Shown piece after piece: positions 55,636 through 63,163 of a stretch of DNA of 64,000 bases (position 1 is the stretch's first letter; the number at the start of each line of letters is the position of its first letter). The stretch comes from Blastocatellia bacterium (GTDB taxonomy: Bacteria; Acidobacteriota; Blastocatellia; UBA7656), in the NCBI GenBank assembly GCA_035275065.1, contig DATENM010000017.1, positions 22,785 through 86,784 of the forward strand, in the 5' to 3' direction. The notes under the pieces were generated by a model, which was not told the DNA's origin, searched no databases, and saw only the letters and a list, made by a program, of their open reading frames with translations. Made by a program: the position numbers and the translations under genes.

Positions 55636-58200
55636 CTAAAACCTGGTTCTAGGCTTAGGCGGTTTAGGCAAATCTTGATGACGGGCATCGGACTTTTCGT
55701 TTATGCCTAAAAGGTTCTCCAAATCCTGAAATTTCAGCGTATTGGGATCAGGCAGTGAATCCGGCAATTCTCCCTCATCTTTTGTCTGCAAAACATAAGC
55801 AAGATTAATCCCCTCGCGAATACTCTGTAAGGCTTCAATCGAAGAGAGCGCACCGACTCCATTTTCAGCACCTAGTTTTCTGCCTTCTCTAAGATGGTTC
55901 TTGGACTCTTCTAGATCGAACATAGGTTTAAGGTTCCTGTGTGCTCTACCGTCGAGACCTAGTTGCGCTGCTCCTGCGCAAGCTTTGATGAATATCACCA
56001 TCGCGGAAGTATCATAGAACCTGATGTTGCTCGGGTCCCCCGTCTTCTCGAATAACTTGCCGAGCGATGAAGTAAGTCCAGACAGCACCATTACTGCCGG
56101 TGTATCGCCCGGACGTCGCTCGCGAACGAAATCAGATAATGCGATGCCGGAAAGCCACGTGCTATAACAGTGATTGCCGATCTGCCCTTCTGAGACGCTC
56201 CATTCATAGAAATAACCCTTGTTAGGCTGCACAGTGCTATAACGTTGACGAAAGGTATTTGCGGCTTTCTGCTTCTGTTCGGCATCACGATAAATATGCG
56301 CCAATGTAACTACTGGAAACGGATCATGTGACTCCACGTCCGCGAGGACCTCGGCCAAGCGAGCAGCTAAATCGACCTGTTTTCTCCTGAAATAATAGCG
56401 GGGCAGATCATTCCAAGGCTTGATCGTTTCGTCATCCAACTGGCCGCCTTGTTTATCAAGATAATCCATTCGAGCAGCGCGGAGCAAATCGGGAAGAATG
56501 AAACGATTAAACCTATCAGGGGCCGTATCAGACAAAATTCGTTTGGCAACTTCCGCAATCATCCTGTGACGCGCTAGAATATACCATCCCGAATCCGTCA
56601 CCGCTTCATCTGCTAATGGCGTGATTACCTTGTCATCAAAGTCTTCCCAGGAACAAGAGATCACTCGCTTTAAAACCGGCCTGGACAGTATAGGGCGCTG
56701 GTCGGCATGCAAAGCAACTATATAAGCGAAAGCATCTTTTAACGTTCTGCCGCCGGGCGCTTGCTGCATATCGAGCCGTTTTAGAATTTCGCTGATGTAG
56801 TCTGAAAACGTTCGACTCTTGCGGGCTATGAGCATAGCTCCTAAAAGTGAGCCTTCCTCAGGGTTCCTGGCTCTTTCTCCACGAGCTAATTCCAACAAAT
56901 GCCGGGCGCGATCCTCTTCTCTCACTTCGGCGAGATGCCCAAGGCTTCCTGCATCTTGCCAGGCTTTGACAATGTCAGCGGCGTCTTCCAGCGAGTCCAA
57001 TTTGATCATCTCTCGAACGAAGTCTCTTTCTCCAAGATACCTGCGCCATTCGAACTCATCCGGAGCATTCGCCCATAACCAATCGGTTCCCCTGCTGGCG
57101 AGAAGAAACTGAATGTTGCAGCGCGGTTCATCACGAATAAGCCGTACTTGCTCGTAAACATCTTTTGCAATCGTCTCAGCATTATCCGAGACGATTACGA
57201 AATGGTCTTGTTCCTTCATTAGCTGTCGCACCAATGAAGACGGTAAAGGAGTAAGCCAATGCCGATGCCAGATTATATGTATTCTCGCATAACGGCAGGT
57301 TAAATCGACGACCAGTTGTTGCAGGATGGTCGATTTCCCCTCCCCGCCCGGTCCACTCAACAAAGTTACTCGTAAACGTCCGGCGTAAGCTGCGTCGGCT
57401 ATCTCCCCCCTCAACCTTTTCACTATCTGTCGTCTAGGAACGCTGTCAGAAGCGGCAACCTTCCAAGTCGGGGCTTCGCCATCAAAGTAGTCCGCTACTT
57501 CAACTTTATCTAATCTATTGCCGTCAGCAAGTTCTCCGCGCAACTCATCCAATTGCCGGCGACTTATGTATTCCCATCCTTCGGGCAGGTTAAGATCAGG
57601 AGGCGGATTCAAATCTATACTAACGAGGGCGCCCTCAGCCTGCCAGTTACGCATGATTTGTAACAGATGGTCGTAGGCAATCTTGCTCAACTCCTGGCTG
57701 TGTGGCGTTCTGCGGAAAGCGGATTTTTTCTTATACGGCCACCAGAATTCGCCTATTGAAAAAAATCCCCGGAAGTGTATCAAGTATTCGCGCTGGATTC
57801 GCTCATTATCATTTTTTAGGTCAGGCGTTTTTTCACATAGGTATAGTAAGACACGCGAGTAATCGGGCTGCCTCCATGTCTTTGAAGCGCGGCCATACTC
57901 CTGCTCTAGGTCGAATGCGGAACTCAGGACATCGGTTCCGAAGTGCTTCCAAAAAACGCCAATTATAATGTCGGGGCTGTAGCAGCGATAGATTTCTTCT
58001 ATCAGCAAGTAGGGGGTTTCGCAATAAAAGCCTGGGAAGCTTCCTTCGCAACACCAAGCTATAATTTCTGCCTGCACGGGGCAATTTTCCGCCAGGGCTA
58101 CCCGGTTCAGTTCATCTACAACTTCCGTTAAGTCGTTCTTCGCGTCTTTTACGTCTTCGGCTAAAGCCACGACGATTCTGAGTGTTTTTTGTTCCTTCAT
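55636..58200 (-). CDS. Large P-loop (STAND-like) NTPase with DUF4062-like N-terminus
   Basis: The 854-residue product begins with a Rossmann-like domain (LRIVVALAEDVKDAKNDLTE, IIIGVFWKHFGTDVLSSAFD, YSRVLLYLCEKTP) resembling DUF4062-type N-domains of bacterial NACHT/STAND proteins. A P-loop LLSGPGGEGKSTILQQLV follows near 276-293, with an Asp-bearing FVIVSDNAET strand and LLASRGTDW. The C-terminal half is helical with TPR-like stretches (YYFRRKQVDLAARLAEVLAD, EWSVSEGQIGNHC). The layout (N effector/sensor, central NTPase, helical C) recalls antiviral STAND proteins. The gene is less GC-rich than the chromosome. It shares a 3.6-kb cassette with a membrane-anchored protein. Confidence 0.72.
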   Translation of the reverse strand: MKEQKTLRIVVALAEDVKDAKNDLTEVVDELNRVALAENCPVQAEIIAWCCEGSFPGFYCETPYLLIEEIYRCYSPDIIIGVFWKHFGTDVLSSAFDLEQEYGRASKTWRQPDYSRVLLYLCEKTPDLKNDNERIQREYLIHFRGFFSIGEFWWPYKKKSAFRRTPHSQELSKIAYDHLLQIMRNWQAEGALVSIDLNPPPDLNLPEGWEYISRRQLDELRGELADGNRLDKVEVADYFDGEAPTWKVAASDSVPRRQIVKRLRGEIADAAYAGRLRVTLLSGPGGEGKSTILQQLVVDLTCRYARIHIIWHRHWLTPLPSSLVRQLMKEQDHFVIVSDNAETIAKDVYEQVRLIRDEPRCNIQFLLASRGTDWLWANAPDEFEWRRYLGERDFVREMIKLDSLEDAADIVKAWQDAGSLGHLAEVREEDRARHLLELARGERARNPEEGSLLGAMLIARKSRTFSDYISEILKRLDMQQAPGGRTLKDAFAYIVALHADQRPILSRPVLKRVISCSWEDFDDKVITPLADEAVTDSGWYILARHRMIAEVAKRILSDTAPDRFNRFILPDLLRAARMDYLDKQGGQLDDETIKPWNDLPRYYFRRKQVDLAARLAEVLADVESHDPFPVVTLAHIYRDAEQKQKAANTFRQRYSTVQPNKGYFYEWSVSEGQIGNHCYSTWLSGIALSDFVRERRPGDTPAVMVLSGLTSSLGKLFEKTGDPSNIRFYDTSAMVIFIKACAGAAQLGLDGRAHRNLKPMFDLEESKNHLREGRKLGAENGVGALSSIEALQSIREGINLAYVLQTKDEGELPDSLPDPNTLKFQDLENLLGINEKSDARHQDLPKPPKPRTRF

Positions 58201-58274
58201 ACAACGAGCGTTTTCAGGTTGAGTTGAGGTTATCGTTTGTTGGCCAAATGGCGGTCATATCATGCCACACCCGT

Positions 58275-59048
58275 CTAGGGTTCTGATTGCAGAGATGAAG
58301 AACGTGACCGTAAGCTATCGGCGGTTTGGGCTGTGTCACCTACGTCAGCTTCTTCCGTAACGGCTGCTAATGGATTACCTAAGCTGAGAATCTGATCAAT
58401 TATAGCTATAAATTCTTGCCAGAGATATGGCGCAGCGTTTTCAAAAGAAGAGCTTGCCAACACCTCAGCCATGTCGTCTGATGAGAAATGAGAATACTTT
58501 CTGTCATGTCTGCGTGCCTTCTCGGTCAGCACATCTTTTATTCTAGTTAATCGGTCAAGCTGCGAGTGAAAAAAGTTAATCTGGCGTATTTCCATTTGAC
58601 TGAGAGCAAGGGGTAAAAAGTATGAGGACTGCTGGCCATACCAAAAACGGTGGCTCCAGTCGGGCAGATATACAGCAGTAAAGTGTTGCCTCTTTTCAAA
58701 CCACTTATATTTGTCTAACTTCCTTTCCGCATCTGCAATGGCTTGGCCGTAATAAGCACTTATTTCTTCTCCCAATGTATCTTTGAGGTTGTCACGAAAC
58801 CAGCTTAGGTCAATAAAGTTTTGCCGAATTTCTAGTCCGAGTAGTAGGCGCACTGATTTAATCTGCTCGTCCTGCTGTTTTCCTTGCTCTGCTTTAGCGC
58901 GAGCATCACGTTCAAGCGCCGATCTTTCACTCAACTCGTAAGCCCTGCGCGCTCCACGTTCAGCGCCCCAAATTGCACCTATCACGGTGAAAGGAATGCT
59001 AGCAAATGCAGCAATAAGTTGTAATAAGTCTTTTGTGTTCGGGTCCAT
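58275..59048 (-). CDS. Membrane-anchored helical protein, partner of the NTPase
   Basis: The 257-residue product has an N-terminal membrane helix (DLLQLIAAFASIPFTVIGAIWG) flanked by basic residues, a predicted coiled coil (ALERDARAKAEQGKQQDEQI), and a soluble helical domain with FIDLSWFRDNLKDTLGEE and FWYGQQSSYFLPLALSQMEI. No family is recognised. It lies 74 bases upstream of the NTPase gene in the same cassette, so the two may act together. A membrane-acting effector or sensor is possible. Confidence 0.6.
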   Translation of the reverse strand: MDPNTKDLLQLIAAFASIPFTVIGAIWGAERGARRAYELSERSALERDARAKAEQGKQQDEQIKSVRLLLGLEIRQNFIDLSWFRDNLKDTLGEEISAYYGQAIADAERKLDKYKWFEKRQHFTAVYLPDWSHRFWYGQQSSYFLPLALSQMEIRQINFFHSQLDRLTRIKDVLTEKARRHDRKYSHFSSDDMAEVLASSSFENAAPYLWQEFIAIIDQILSLGNPLAAVTEEADVGDTAQTADSLRSRSSSLQSEP

Positions 59049-59196
59049 ATTATTTCCTTAAACTACCATACGGATTCATTAATAGTAGAATTAGGAAAGC
59101 TTGTCAAAGTCGAGTAAGATCGTATAAAAGCAATAACAAACAGCATTGCGTTTTACTTCTATAGCTTTGCTACTTTTCGTCATTAAACCATATGAG

Positions 59197-59290
59197 GCCT
59201 AACGAACACACATCACCGGGCCGCCGAACGGCATCGCGGGTAACGACGTGAACTCCGCTTCGGCGGCTCCGGTGCAACGCCTTGTTGGGC
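59197..59290 (-). repeat. attC-like recombination site c
   Basis: GCCTAAC and GTTGGGC bound 94 bases. On the minus strand it begins GCCCAACAAGGCGTTGCACC as in site a. The 14-base inner arm GCGGCGGCTCCGGT is shared by sites a, c and f. It directly follows the HXXEE gene stop. Confidence 0.9.
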
Positions 59291-59295
59291 GGCCT

Positions 59296-59841
59296 TTAGC
59301 CAGGAGCCAGCCACGCCGCTACCGTGTAGGCCAACAGCACCGCAGGCACAAACAACAGCAGTGCCACGCTGCTCGCCACCGCTGTCGGGCGCCTCTTGAG
59401 CGCCCCTCGCCGCGTCAGCTTCCGATAGACGAACACCGACGCTGGCACGACAATAACCACGGCACTGACGACGCCAGGCGTATAGCCGCCGAATGCCACG
59501 CTCTGCGCCATATGGGTAAATGCGTGTAGGAAGAACGCACCGAGCAGTCCACCATAGGCTACACGCCACACGGGCGATGCGGGGCGCGACCACACACCAG
59601 CCGTAATCACCACGAAGACGATCATCATGCAGCCAATTGCGACCCCGGCTCGGGCGAATGTCGTCGGTAGCGCGGCGGCCGCATCACCGGCGCCGACCGC
59701 GGAAAGCAACGTCTCGATTTGGCTGCGGTGCGATGCTACCCAAGCGGGCATCGTCGCCAGTTCCTCGGCGTCGTGGAGCACGAAGGCGGCTGGCAGCACC
59801 CAGTAGACCCAGCCGCTTACCGCCGATTCGTATCTGCTCAT
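59296..59841 (-). CDS. HXXEE-domain membrane protein
   Basis: The ATG at 59841 (AAGAAGAG upstream) gives about 181 residues; a GTG at 59859 is an alternative. The first helix contains FVLHDAEELATMPAW, the HXXEE motif of PF13787. Later helices contain FFLHAFTHMAQSVAFGGYTPGV with further conserved histidines. There are five or six membrane helices. The conserved His/Glu residues suggest metal binding, but function is unknown. This family is often found as an integron cassette. It lies between attC c and attC d. Confidence 0.85.
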   Translation of the reverse strand: MSRYESAVSGWVYWVLPAAFVLHDAEELATMPAWVASHRSQIETLLSAVGAGDAAAALPTTFARAGVAIGCMMIVFVVITAGVWSRPASPVWRVAYGGLLGAFFLHAFTHMAQSVAFGGYTPGVVSAVVIVVPASVFVYRKLTRRGALKRRPTAVASSVALLLFVPAVLLAYTVAAWLAPG

Positions 59842-59866
59842 TCTCTTCTTACCCGCCACGGTGGAC

Positions 59867-59957
59867 GCCCAACGCTCGCGTTCAGCGGGGCCGTGAACGA
59901 CACTTGAAGTTCATGAGAACTGCGCGGCACGACCTCCGCTGCAACGCCTTGTTAGAC
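59867..59957 (-). repeat. attC-like recombination site d
   Basis: GCCCAAC and GTTAGAC bound 91 bases. Minus-strand reading begins GTCTAACAAGGCGTTGCAGC and ends GCTGAACGCGAGCGTTGGGC. It has canonical spacers and the extra base in L''. It lies 13 bases past the hicA stop. Confidence 0.9.
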
Positions 59958-59970
59958 GTGGCTCAGTCCG

Positions 59971-60195
59971 TCATAACAGATCTTTGAATTCATCTACTGC
60001 CAAACCAACTTCACGGATTATCGCCCGCAGTGTCCCCTTCGCAATTTCTTTATGGTCCGGCACAGTCACTCGCCTGTGTGGAGAATCTGTTTGTCTCAGT
60101 ATTATATGGCTACCTCGCTGCCGGTCTTGTTCGTAGCCAATCTTCTTAAGTGCCTTGACTACTTCGCGTCCAGAAATACGCGGTAAGTCACTCAC
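59971..60195 (-). CDS. hicA: HicA-type mRNA interferase toxin
   Basis: The 74-residue product SGREVVKALKKIGYEQDRQR with GSHIILRQTD and VTVPDHKEIAKGTLRAIIRE has the HicA double-stranded RNA-binding fold and catalytic His in GSHIIL. It follows hicB with a 4-base overlap. The pair is a cassette between attC d and attC e. In this order (antitoxin first) the toxin is translated after the antitoxin. Confidence 0.92.
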   Translation of the reverse strand: MSDLPRISGREVVKALKKIGYEQDRQRGSHIILRQTDSPHRRVTVPDHKEIAKGTLRAIIREVGLAVDEFKDLL

Positions 60196-60404
60196 GCTGA
60201 AACCTCTACAATCTCCTCGGAGATCGGAGGGGGAATAGGTTCGTTATGAGCTTCTAAGCTTTCTAGGTAACCCGCGATGGCTTCTTTGATATTGTCTAGA
60301 GCCTCGGATCGAGTTTCTCCCTGAGAAATACACCCCGGCAGAGCAGGTACTTCCGCAACATATACCCCATCTTCATCCTGCTCAATCAACACTCGATACT
60401 TCAT
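60192..60404 (-). CDS. hicB: HicB-type antitoxin
   Basis: The ATG at 60404 has GGAGG 8 bases upstream, giving 70 residues: MKYRVLIEQDEDGVYVAEVP with ALPGCISQGETRSEALDNIK and EAIAGYLESL. This is a HicB partial RNase-H-like fold that binds HicA. It has no C-terminal DNA-binding domain (RHH or helix-turn-helix), so any autoregulation is unclear. Confidence 0.92.
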   Translation of the reverse strand: MKYRVLIEQDEDGVYVAEVPALPGCISQGETRSEALDNIKEAIAGYLESLEAHNEPIPPPISEEIVEVSA

Positions 60405-60449
60405 TCTTATTTCCTCCTCTCCGCATCGTATAGCAATTTGCCTTGCCAC

Positions 60450-60542
60450 GTCTAACGCACACGCAGCAGCGGGGCCGCGAGCGGCGATCAAAGTCTGATA
60501 AGCAACTTGCTTCGCGGCCTTCGCTGCAACGCCTTGTTAGAG
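60450..60542 (-). repeat. attC-like recombination site e
   Basis: GTCTAAC and GTTAGAG bound 93 bases. The minus-strand reading opens CTCTAACAAGGCGTTGCAGC with the AAGGC spacer of sites a, c and d. It lies 26 bases beyond the DUF5615 stop. Confidence 0.87.
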
Positions 60543-60568
60543 GCTGCCGGGCAGTTATCCTACATTCA

Positions 60569-60907
60569 TTATGCGTTTGGACGGTTCACACGGATGAGTT
60601 GACCAGCCACTCCCTCCGACTCCAGTGCCCTGTGAATCCTGTTGGCTTGTCTCTCAAAATCTCGATCAAATGTACAGACGATAATACCCGAGTGGTCAAG
60701 GCTAGAATTGTGTAATCGAACAAAGTCCTTCCGATTTATCGTCAATACCGCTCTGCCATCATTGTGGGCGACAGTCAGGACAATATCATCATTGATTGAT
60801 TGGTTGGCCATCCCTGCTTCTTGCAGCGTCCGGACATCGTGTCCAAATCGACGAAGACTCAGCACCACTGGCAGCGGGAAGTTCTCATCCGCAAAGAGCC
60901 GCGCCAT
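60569..60907 (-). CDS. DUF5615 PIN-like protein
   Basis: The 112-residue product MARLFADENFPLPVVLSLRR with FGHDVRTLQEAGMANQSIND, AVLTINRKDFVRLH and HSGIIVCTFDRDF is a DUF5615 PIN-like protein. These are putative RNase toxins; the acidic residues ADEN and TxNRKDF are at PIN-type positions. It starts 3 bases after the DUF433 gene. Confidence 0.88.
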   Translation of the reverse strand: MARLFADENFPLPVVLSLRRFGHDVRTLQEAGMANQSINDDIVLTVAHNDGRAVLTINRKDFVRLHNSSLDHSGIIVCTFDRDFERQANRIHRALESEGVAGQLIRVNRPNA

Positions 60908-60910
60908 CAG

Positions 60911-61240
60911 CTAAGCAGCCTCATTTTCTCGAATTTGTCGCTCAACCTCTTCCCGATGGGAGTTTACATAGGCCCAAGCATTAGCCAAGTCGCTGGCTCT
61001 CAATGTTGGGTAGATTCGCAGTATTTCAGACTCGCTCGTTCCAAGCCTTCGTGCTTGTTCCAATACCCAGACTGGGATGCGAGTACGAACGATCCGCGGC
61101 TCGCCCCCACAGACCCCAGGAGTCATCTCAATCCCTGGGAAGGCTTCGCCCAAATCTCGGACGACCAACTGTAAAAGTTGAGCTTTTTCCGCCCGGCTCA
61201 TCTGCGCCAACAATTTTTCGACTTCTTGAAATGCACTCAT
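60911..61240 (-). CDS. DUF433 antitoxin-like protein
   Basis: The 109-residue product has an N-terminal helix (AQMSRAEKAQLLQLVVRDLG) and a DUF433 domain: ITPGVCGGEPRIVRTRIPV-like EMTPGVCGGEPRIVRTRIPV, then ESEILRIYPTLRASDLANAWAY. DUF433 is the usual partner of DUF5615/PIN proteins and resembles a helix-turn-helix antitoxin. It lies between attC e and attC f. Confidence 0.87.
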   Translation of the reverse strand: MSAFQEVEKLLAQMSRAEKAQLLQLVVRDLGEAFPGIEMTPGVCGGEPRIVRTRIPVWVLEQARRLGTSESEILRIYPTLRASDLANAWAYVNSHREEVERQIRENEAA

Positions 61241-61307
61241 AAATCTCGCCTCACTTCAGGCAAATCATTTCATAGATATGATCAGGGACGCAACATTGCG
61301 AATCAGC

Positions 61308-61398
61308 ATCTAACGCTCGACATCACCGGGCCGCCGAACGGCATTGGCCGAGCATGAGAACAGCGCTTCGGCGGCTCCGGTGCATGTCATTGTTGGGC
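61308..61398 (-). repeat. attC-like recombination site f
   Basis: ATCTAAC and GTTGGGC bound 91 bases. The inner arm GCGGCGGCTCCGGTGCA matches sites a and c, but the next part reads TGTCATTGTTGGGC where they have ACGCCTTGTTGGGC. The orientation is minus. It is somewhat degenerate next to R''. Confidence 0.8.
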
Positions 61399-61797
61399 GC
61401 CTTCTCCACAGTCGCTGAAGTGCGAAGTGGTTGGTGCCACGAGCTTGGTTGGGTCCGCAACTCGATCCTGCGGTGATGGCCAAAGGCAAAGGCCAGCGCC
61501 GCACCGACAAACCACCAGCAATCGCCTTGGCCAGGTTGGGCATCGTCTTGGCGCCTCTCCCGGCAGCCGAGCCGCTTCGCTGCGGGCCAACCTCTGTCTA
61601 GCCAGCGCGGCCCTCTCGGCGCAGCAAGCGAGCGGCACGAGTCACGGCTAGCGGAGGGCCATGCATCAGCGGGGCGGAAATGGTAGGTAGCCCAAGGGGG
61701 CGGTATGCAAGGGAAGCCGAAGAAAGAAAGCGAGGCCATGGCGGTGATCAGCCGCGAGTGGCATGAGAGGATCGCCATGATTAGGCTTGCGTACGTC
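61399..61797. other. Cassette body without a confident gene
   Basis: These 399 bases lie between the gene-side ends of two attC sites that face each other (f minus, g plus). Frames of 74-151 codons are open on both strands, but they are Ser/Arg/Ala/Pro-rich, cross the attC, and match no family. I see no good ribosome site. It may be a decayed or non-coding cassette or hold a regulatory RNA. Confidence 0.5.
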
Positions 61798-61891
61798 GCC
61801 CAACAAGGCGTTGCACCGGAGCGCGGGCAGCGCCATTCATGTGATTCTTTGTGAGGCCGTTGCCCGCGCCCGGTAAACGCAGGCGTTAGAC
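61798..61891 (+). repeat. attC-like recombination site g, opposite orientation
   Basis: GCCCAAC at 61798 and GTTAGAC at 61885 bound 94 bases. The plus strand reads GCCCAACAAGGCGTTGCACC and ends GGTAAACGCAGGCGTTAGAC, the canonical order that other sites show on the minus strand. So this site is inverted relative to the rest of the array. Confidence 0.87.
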
Positions 61892-61937
61892 GTCCACAAT
61901 AATTGCGCTGATTAATGGATTGGAGTAATCTCTCGAT

Positions 61938-62138
61938 ATGAGTTCAGTACAAGAAATTCAAGATGCGGTTAGCCATCTCTCCGCAGAAGATTTGACGGCG
62001 TTCCGGGAGTGGTTTGCTGAGTTCGATGCAACTTTGTGGGACAGGCAGATGGAGGCGGATGTTGCTGCTGGCCAATTAGATAAACTCGCAGACGAGGCCT
62101 TGCAGGATTTACGAGAAGGGCGCTGCACTGACCTGTGA
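61938..62138 (+). CDS. Small antitoxin-like protein
   Basis: The 66-residue product MSSVQEIQDAVSHLSAEDLT is acidic and helical (FREWFAEFDATLWDRQMEAD, QLDKLADEALQDL). It resembles small antitoxins encoded before RelE-like toxins. Its stop overlaps the GTG of the toxin gene (GTGA). The assignment rests mainly on the pairing. It is on the plus strand, unlike the other cassette genes to the left. Confidence 0.75.
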   Translation: MSSVQEIQDAVSHLSAEDLTAFREWFAEFDATLWDRQMEADVAAGQLDKLADEALQDLREGRCTDL

Positions 62139-62395
62139 GACATCGCGCGACGCCCCGCTTCTGGTTTTGTTACCACCAACTTCCAAATGAAGTACAGAGG
62201 TTGGCAGACAGATGTTATGCCCTGCTGCAACAGGATTCCCAACATCCATCGCTACACTTAAAGAAGATAGGTCGGTTATGGTCAGTGCGGGTTGGCCTAC
62301 ATTACCGAGCCCTCGCCGTAGAAGATGAGAATGATTTGGTATGGTTCTGGATTGGCTCACATGCAGAATACGATAGGCTGATAGGTCGCCAATAG
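62135..62395 (+). CDS. RelE/HigB-like mRNA interferase toxin
   Basis: The GTG start at 62135 overlaps the antitoxin stop. The 86-residue product has QHPSLHLKKIGRLWSVRVGL and HYRALAVEDENDLVWFWIGS followed by HAEYDRLI, the RelE/ParE fold with the usual C-terminal basic/aromatic residues. It would cleave mRNA at the ribosome or act as a ParE-like toxin. The stop is 3 bases before attC h. Confidence 0.87.
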   Translation: MRHRATPRFWFCYHQLPNEVQRLADRCYALLQQDSQHPSLHLKKIGRLWSVRVGLHYRALAVEDENDLVWFWIGSHAEYDRLIGRQ

Positions 62396-62397
62396 AC

Positions 62398-62494
62398 GTC
62401 TAACGCCCGCGTTCAGCGGGGCCACGGGCGGTGTAGCGAGAAACCATGTGAGCCGCGCTTCGTGGCCTGCTTGCTCATCCAAGGCTCGTTAGAT
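62398..62494 (-). repeat. attC-like recombination site h, degenerate
   Basis: GTCTAAC and GTTAGAT bound 97 bases. The minus-strand end reads GCTGAACGCGGGCGTTAGAC, as in site d. The other half (ATCTAACGAGCCTTGGATGA) departs from the others, so the orientation is assigned only from the 6-base spacer side. Confidence 0.7.
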
Positions 62495-62522
62495 TACCAT
62501 CAACTTCGTTTGGAGGCTCTTT

Positions 62523-62756
62523 ATGCTTGATACAGAGATAAATTTAACAGAACAGGAACGAAATGCGCTTCAAGAAATATCTCGCCGTACGGGAAAGACC
62601 GAGGGCGAATTGGTCCGTGAGGCGCTTGATCAATTCATCGCACAATTTCAAAACGAAGACCAGCGTAGGTTGATGCAGAAGGCAAGAGGAATTTGGAAAG
62701 ACCGGCAAGACCTTCCCTCCTTGCAAGAACTCCGAAATGAATGGGACCGGATTTAA
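62523..62756 (+). CDS. vapB: VapB-like ribbon-helix-helix antitoxin
   Basis: The 77-residue product has INLTEQERNALQEISRRTGK and TEGELVREALDQFIAQF, a ribbon-helix-helix DNA-binding domain, then a C-terminal toxin-binding tail (ARGIWKDRQDLPSLQELRNE). GGAGG lies 7 bases upstream of the ATG. It is 12 bases before the VapC gene, forming the standard operon with likely autoregulation. Confidence 0.9.
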   Translation: MLDTEINLTEQERNALQEISRRTGKTEGELVREALDQFIAQFQNEDQRRLMQKARGIWKDRQDLPSLQELRNEWDRI

Positions 62757-62768
62757 CGACACAACGAT

Positions 62769-63149
62769 ATGTCCCTACTGATAGATACCGATGTCCTGAT
62801 TGATTACCTGCGAGATCAGACTGAAGCCGTATCGTATTTGGAATCCATAACCGAGCAAGTATTCATATCTGCCGTAACCGTTGCCGAACTTTATGCGGGT
62901 GTTCGCGAAGGAGAAGAGCGAACGGCGTTAGATGATTTTGTAAAGGCGTTTGAAATTGTTCTGATTGACGAAGCCATTGCTATCCAAAGTGGTCTGTACA
63001 GACGAGACTATCGTAAGAGTCATAATGTTGGCTTGGCGGATGCGATCATTGCAGCTTCTGCCGAGTCGAAGAACGCCGTGTTGGTGACACTGAATAAGAA
63101 GCATTTCCCGATGCTGGCGAACGTAACAGTTCCATATCGGAAAGCTTGA
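62769..63149 (+). CDS. vapC: VapC-type PIN toxin
   Basis: The 126-residue product MSLLIDTDVLIDYLRDQTEA has the PIN acidic residues: Asp6, Asp8 in LLIDTD, Glu in VTVAELYAGV, Asp in NVGLADAIIAASA and the TLNKKHFP end. It should be an RNase toxin neutralised by VapB. It ends 14 bases before the IS terminus, so the IS may have cut off any attC to its right. Confidence 0.93.
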   Translation: MSLLIDTDVLIDYLRDQTEAVSYLESITEQVFISAVTVAELYAGVREGEERTALDDFVKAFEIVLIDEAIAIQSGLYRRDYRKSHNVGLADAIIAASAESKNAVLVTLNKKHFPMLANVTVPYRKA

Positions 63150-63163
63150 TACGTGAGGTGAAA

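Noticed and set aside
61323..61778. 151-codon minus-strand frame in the gene-poor cassette
   Set aside because: It runs across attC f and is low in complexity; no family match.
54702..62494. CRISPR array from repeated 90-base elements
   Set aside because: The repeats are imperfect palindromes of about 92 bases with genes between them, not short direct repeats with uniform spacers.
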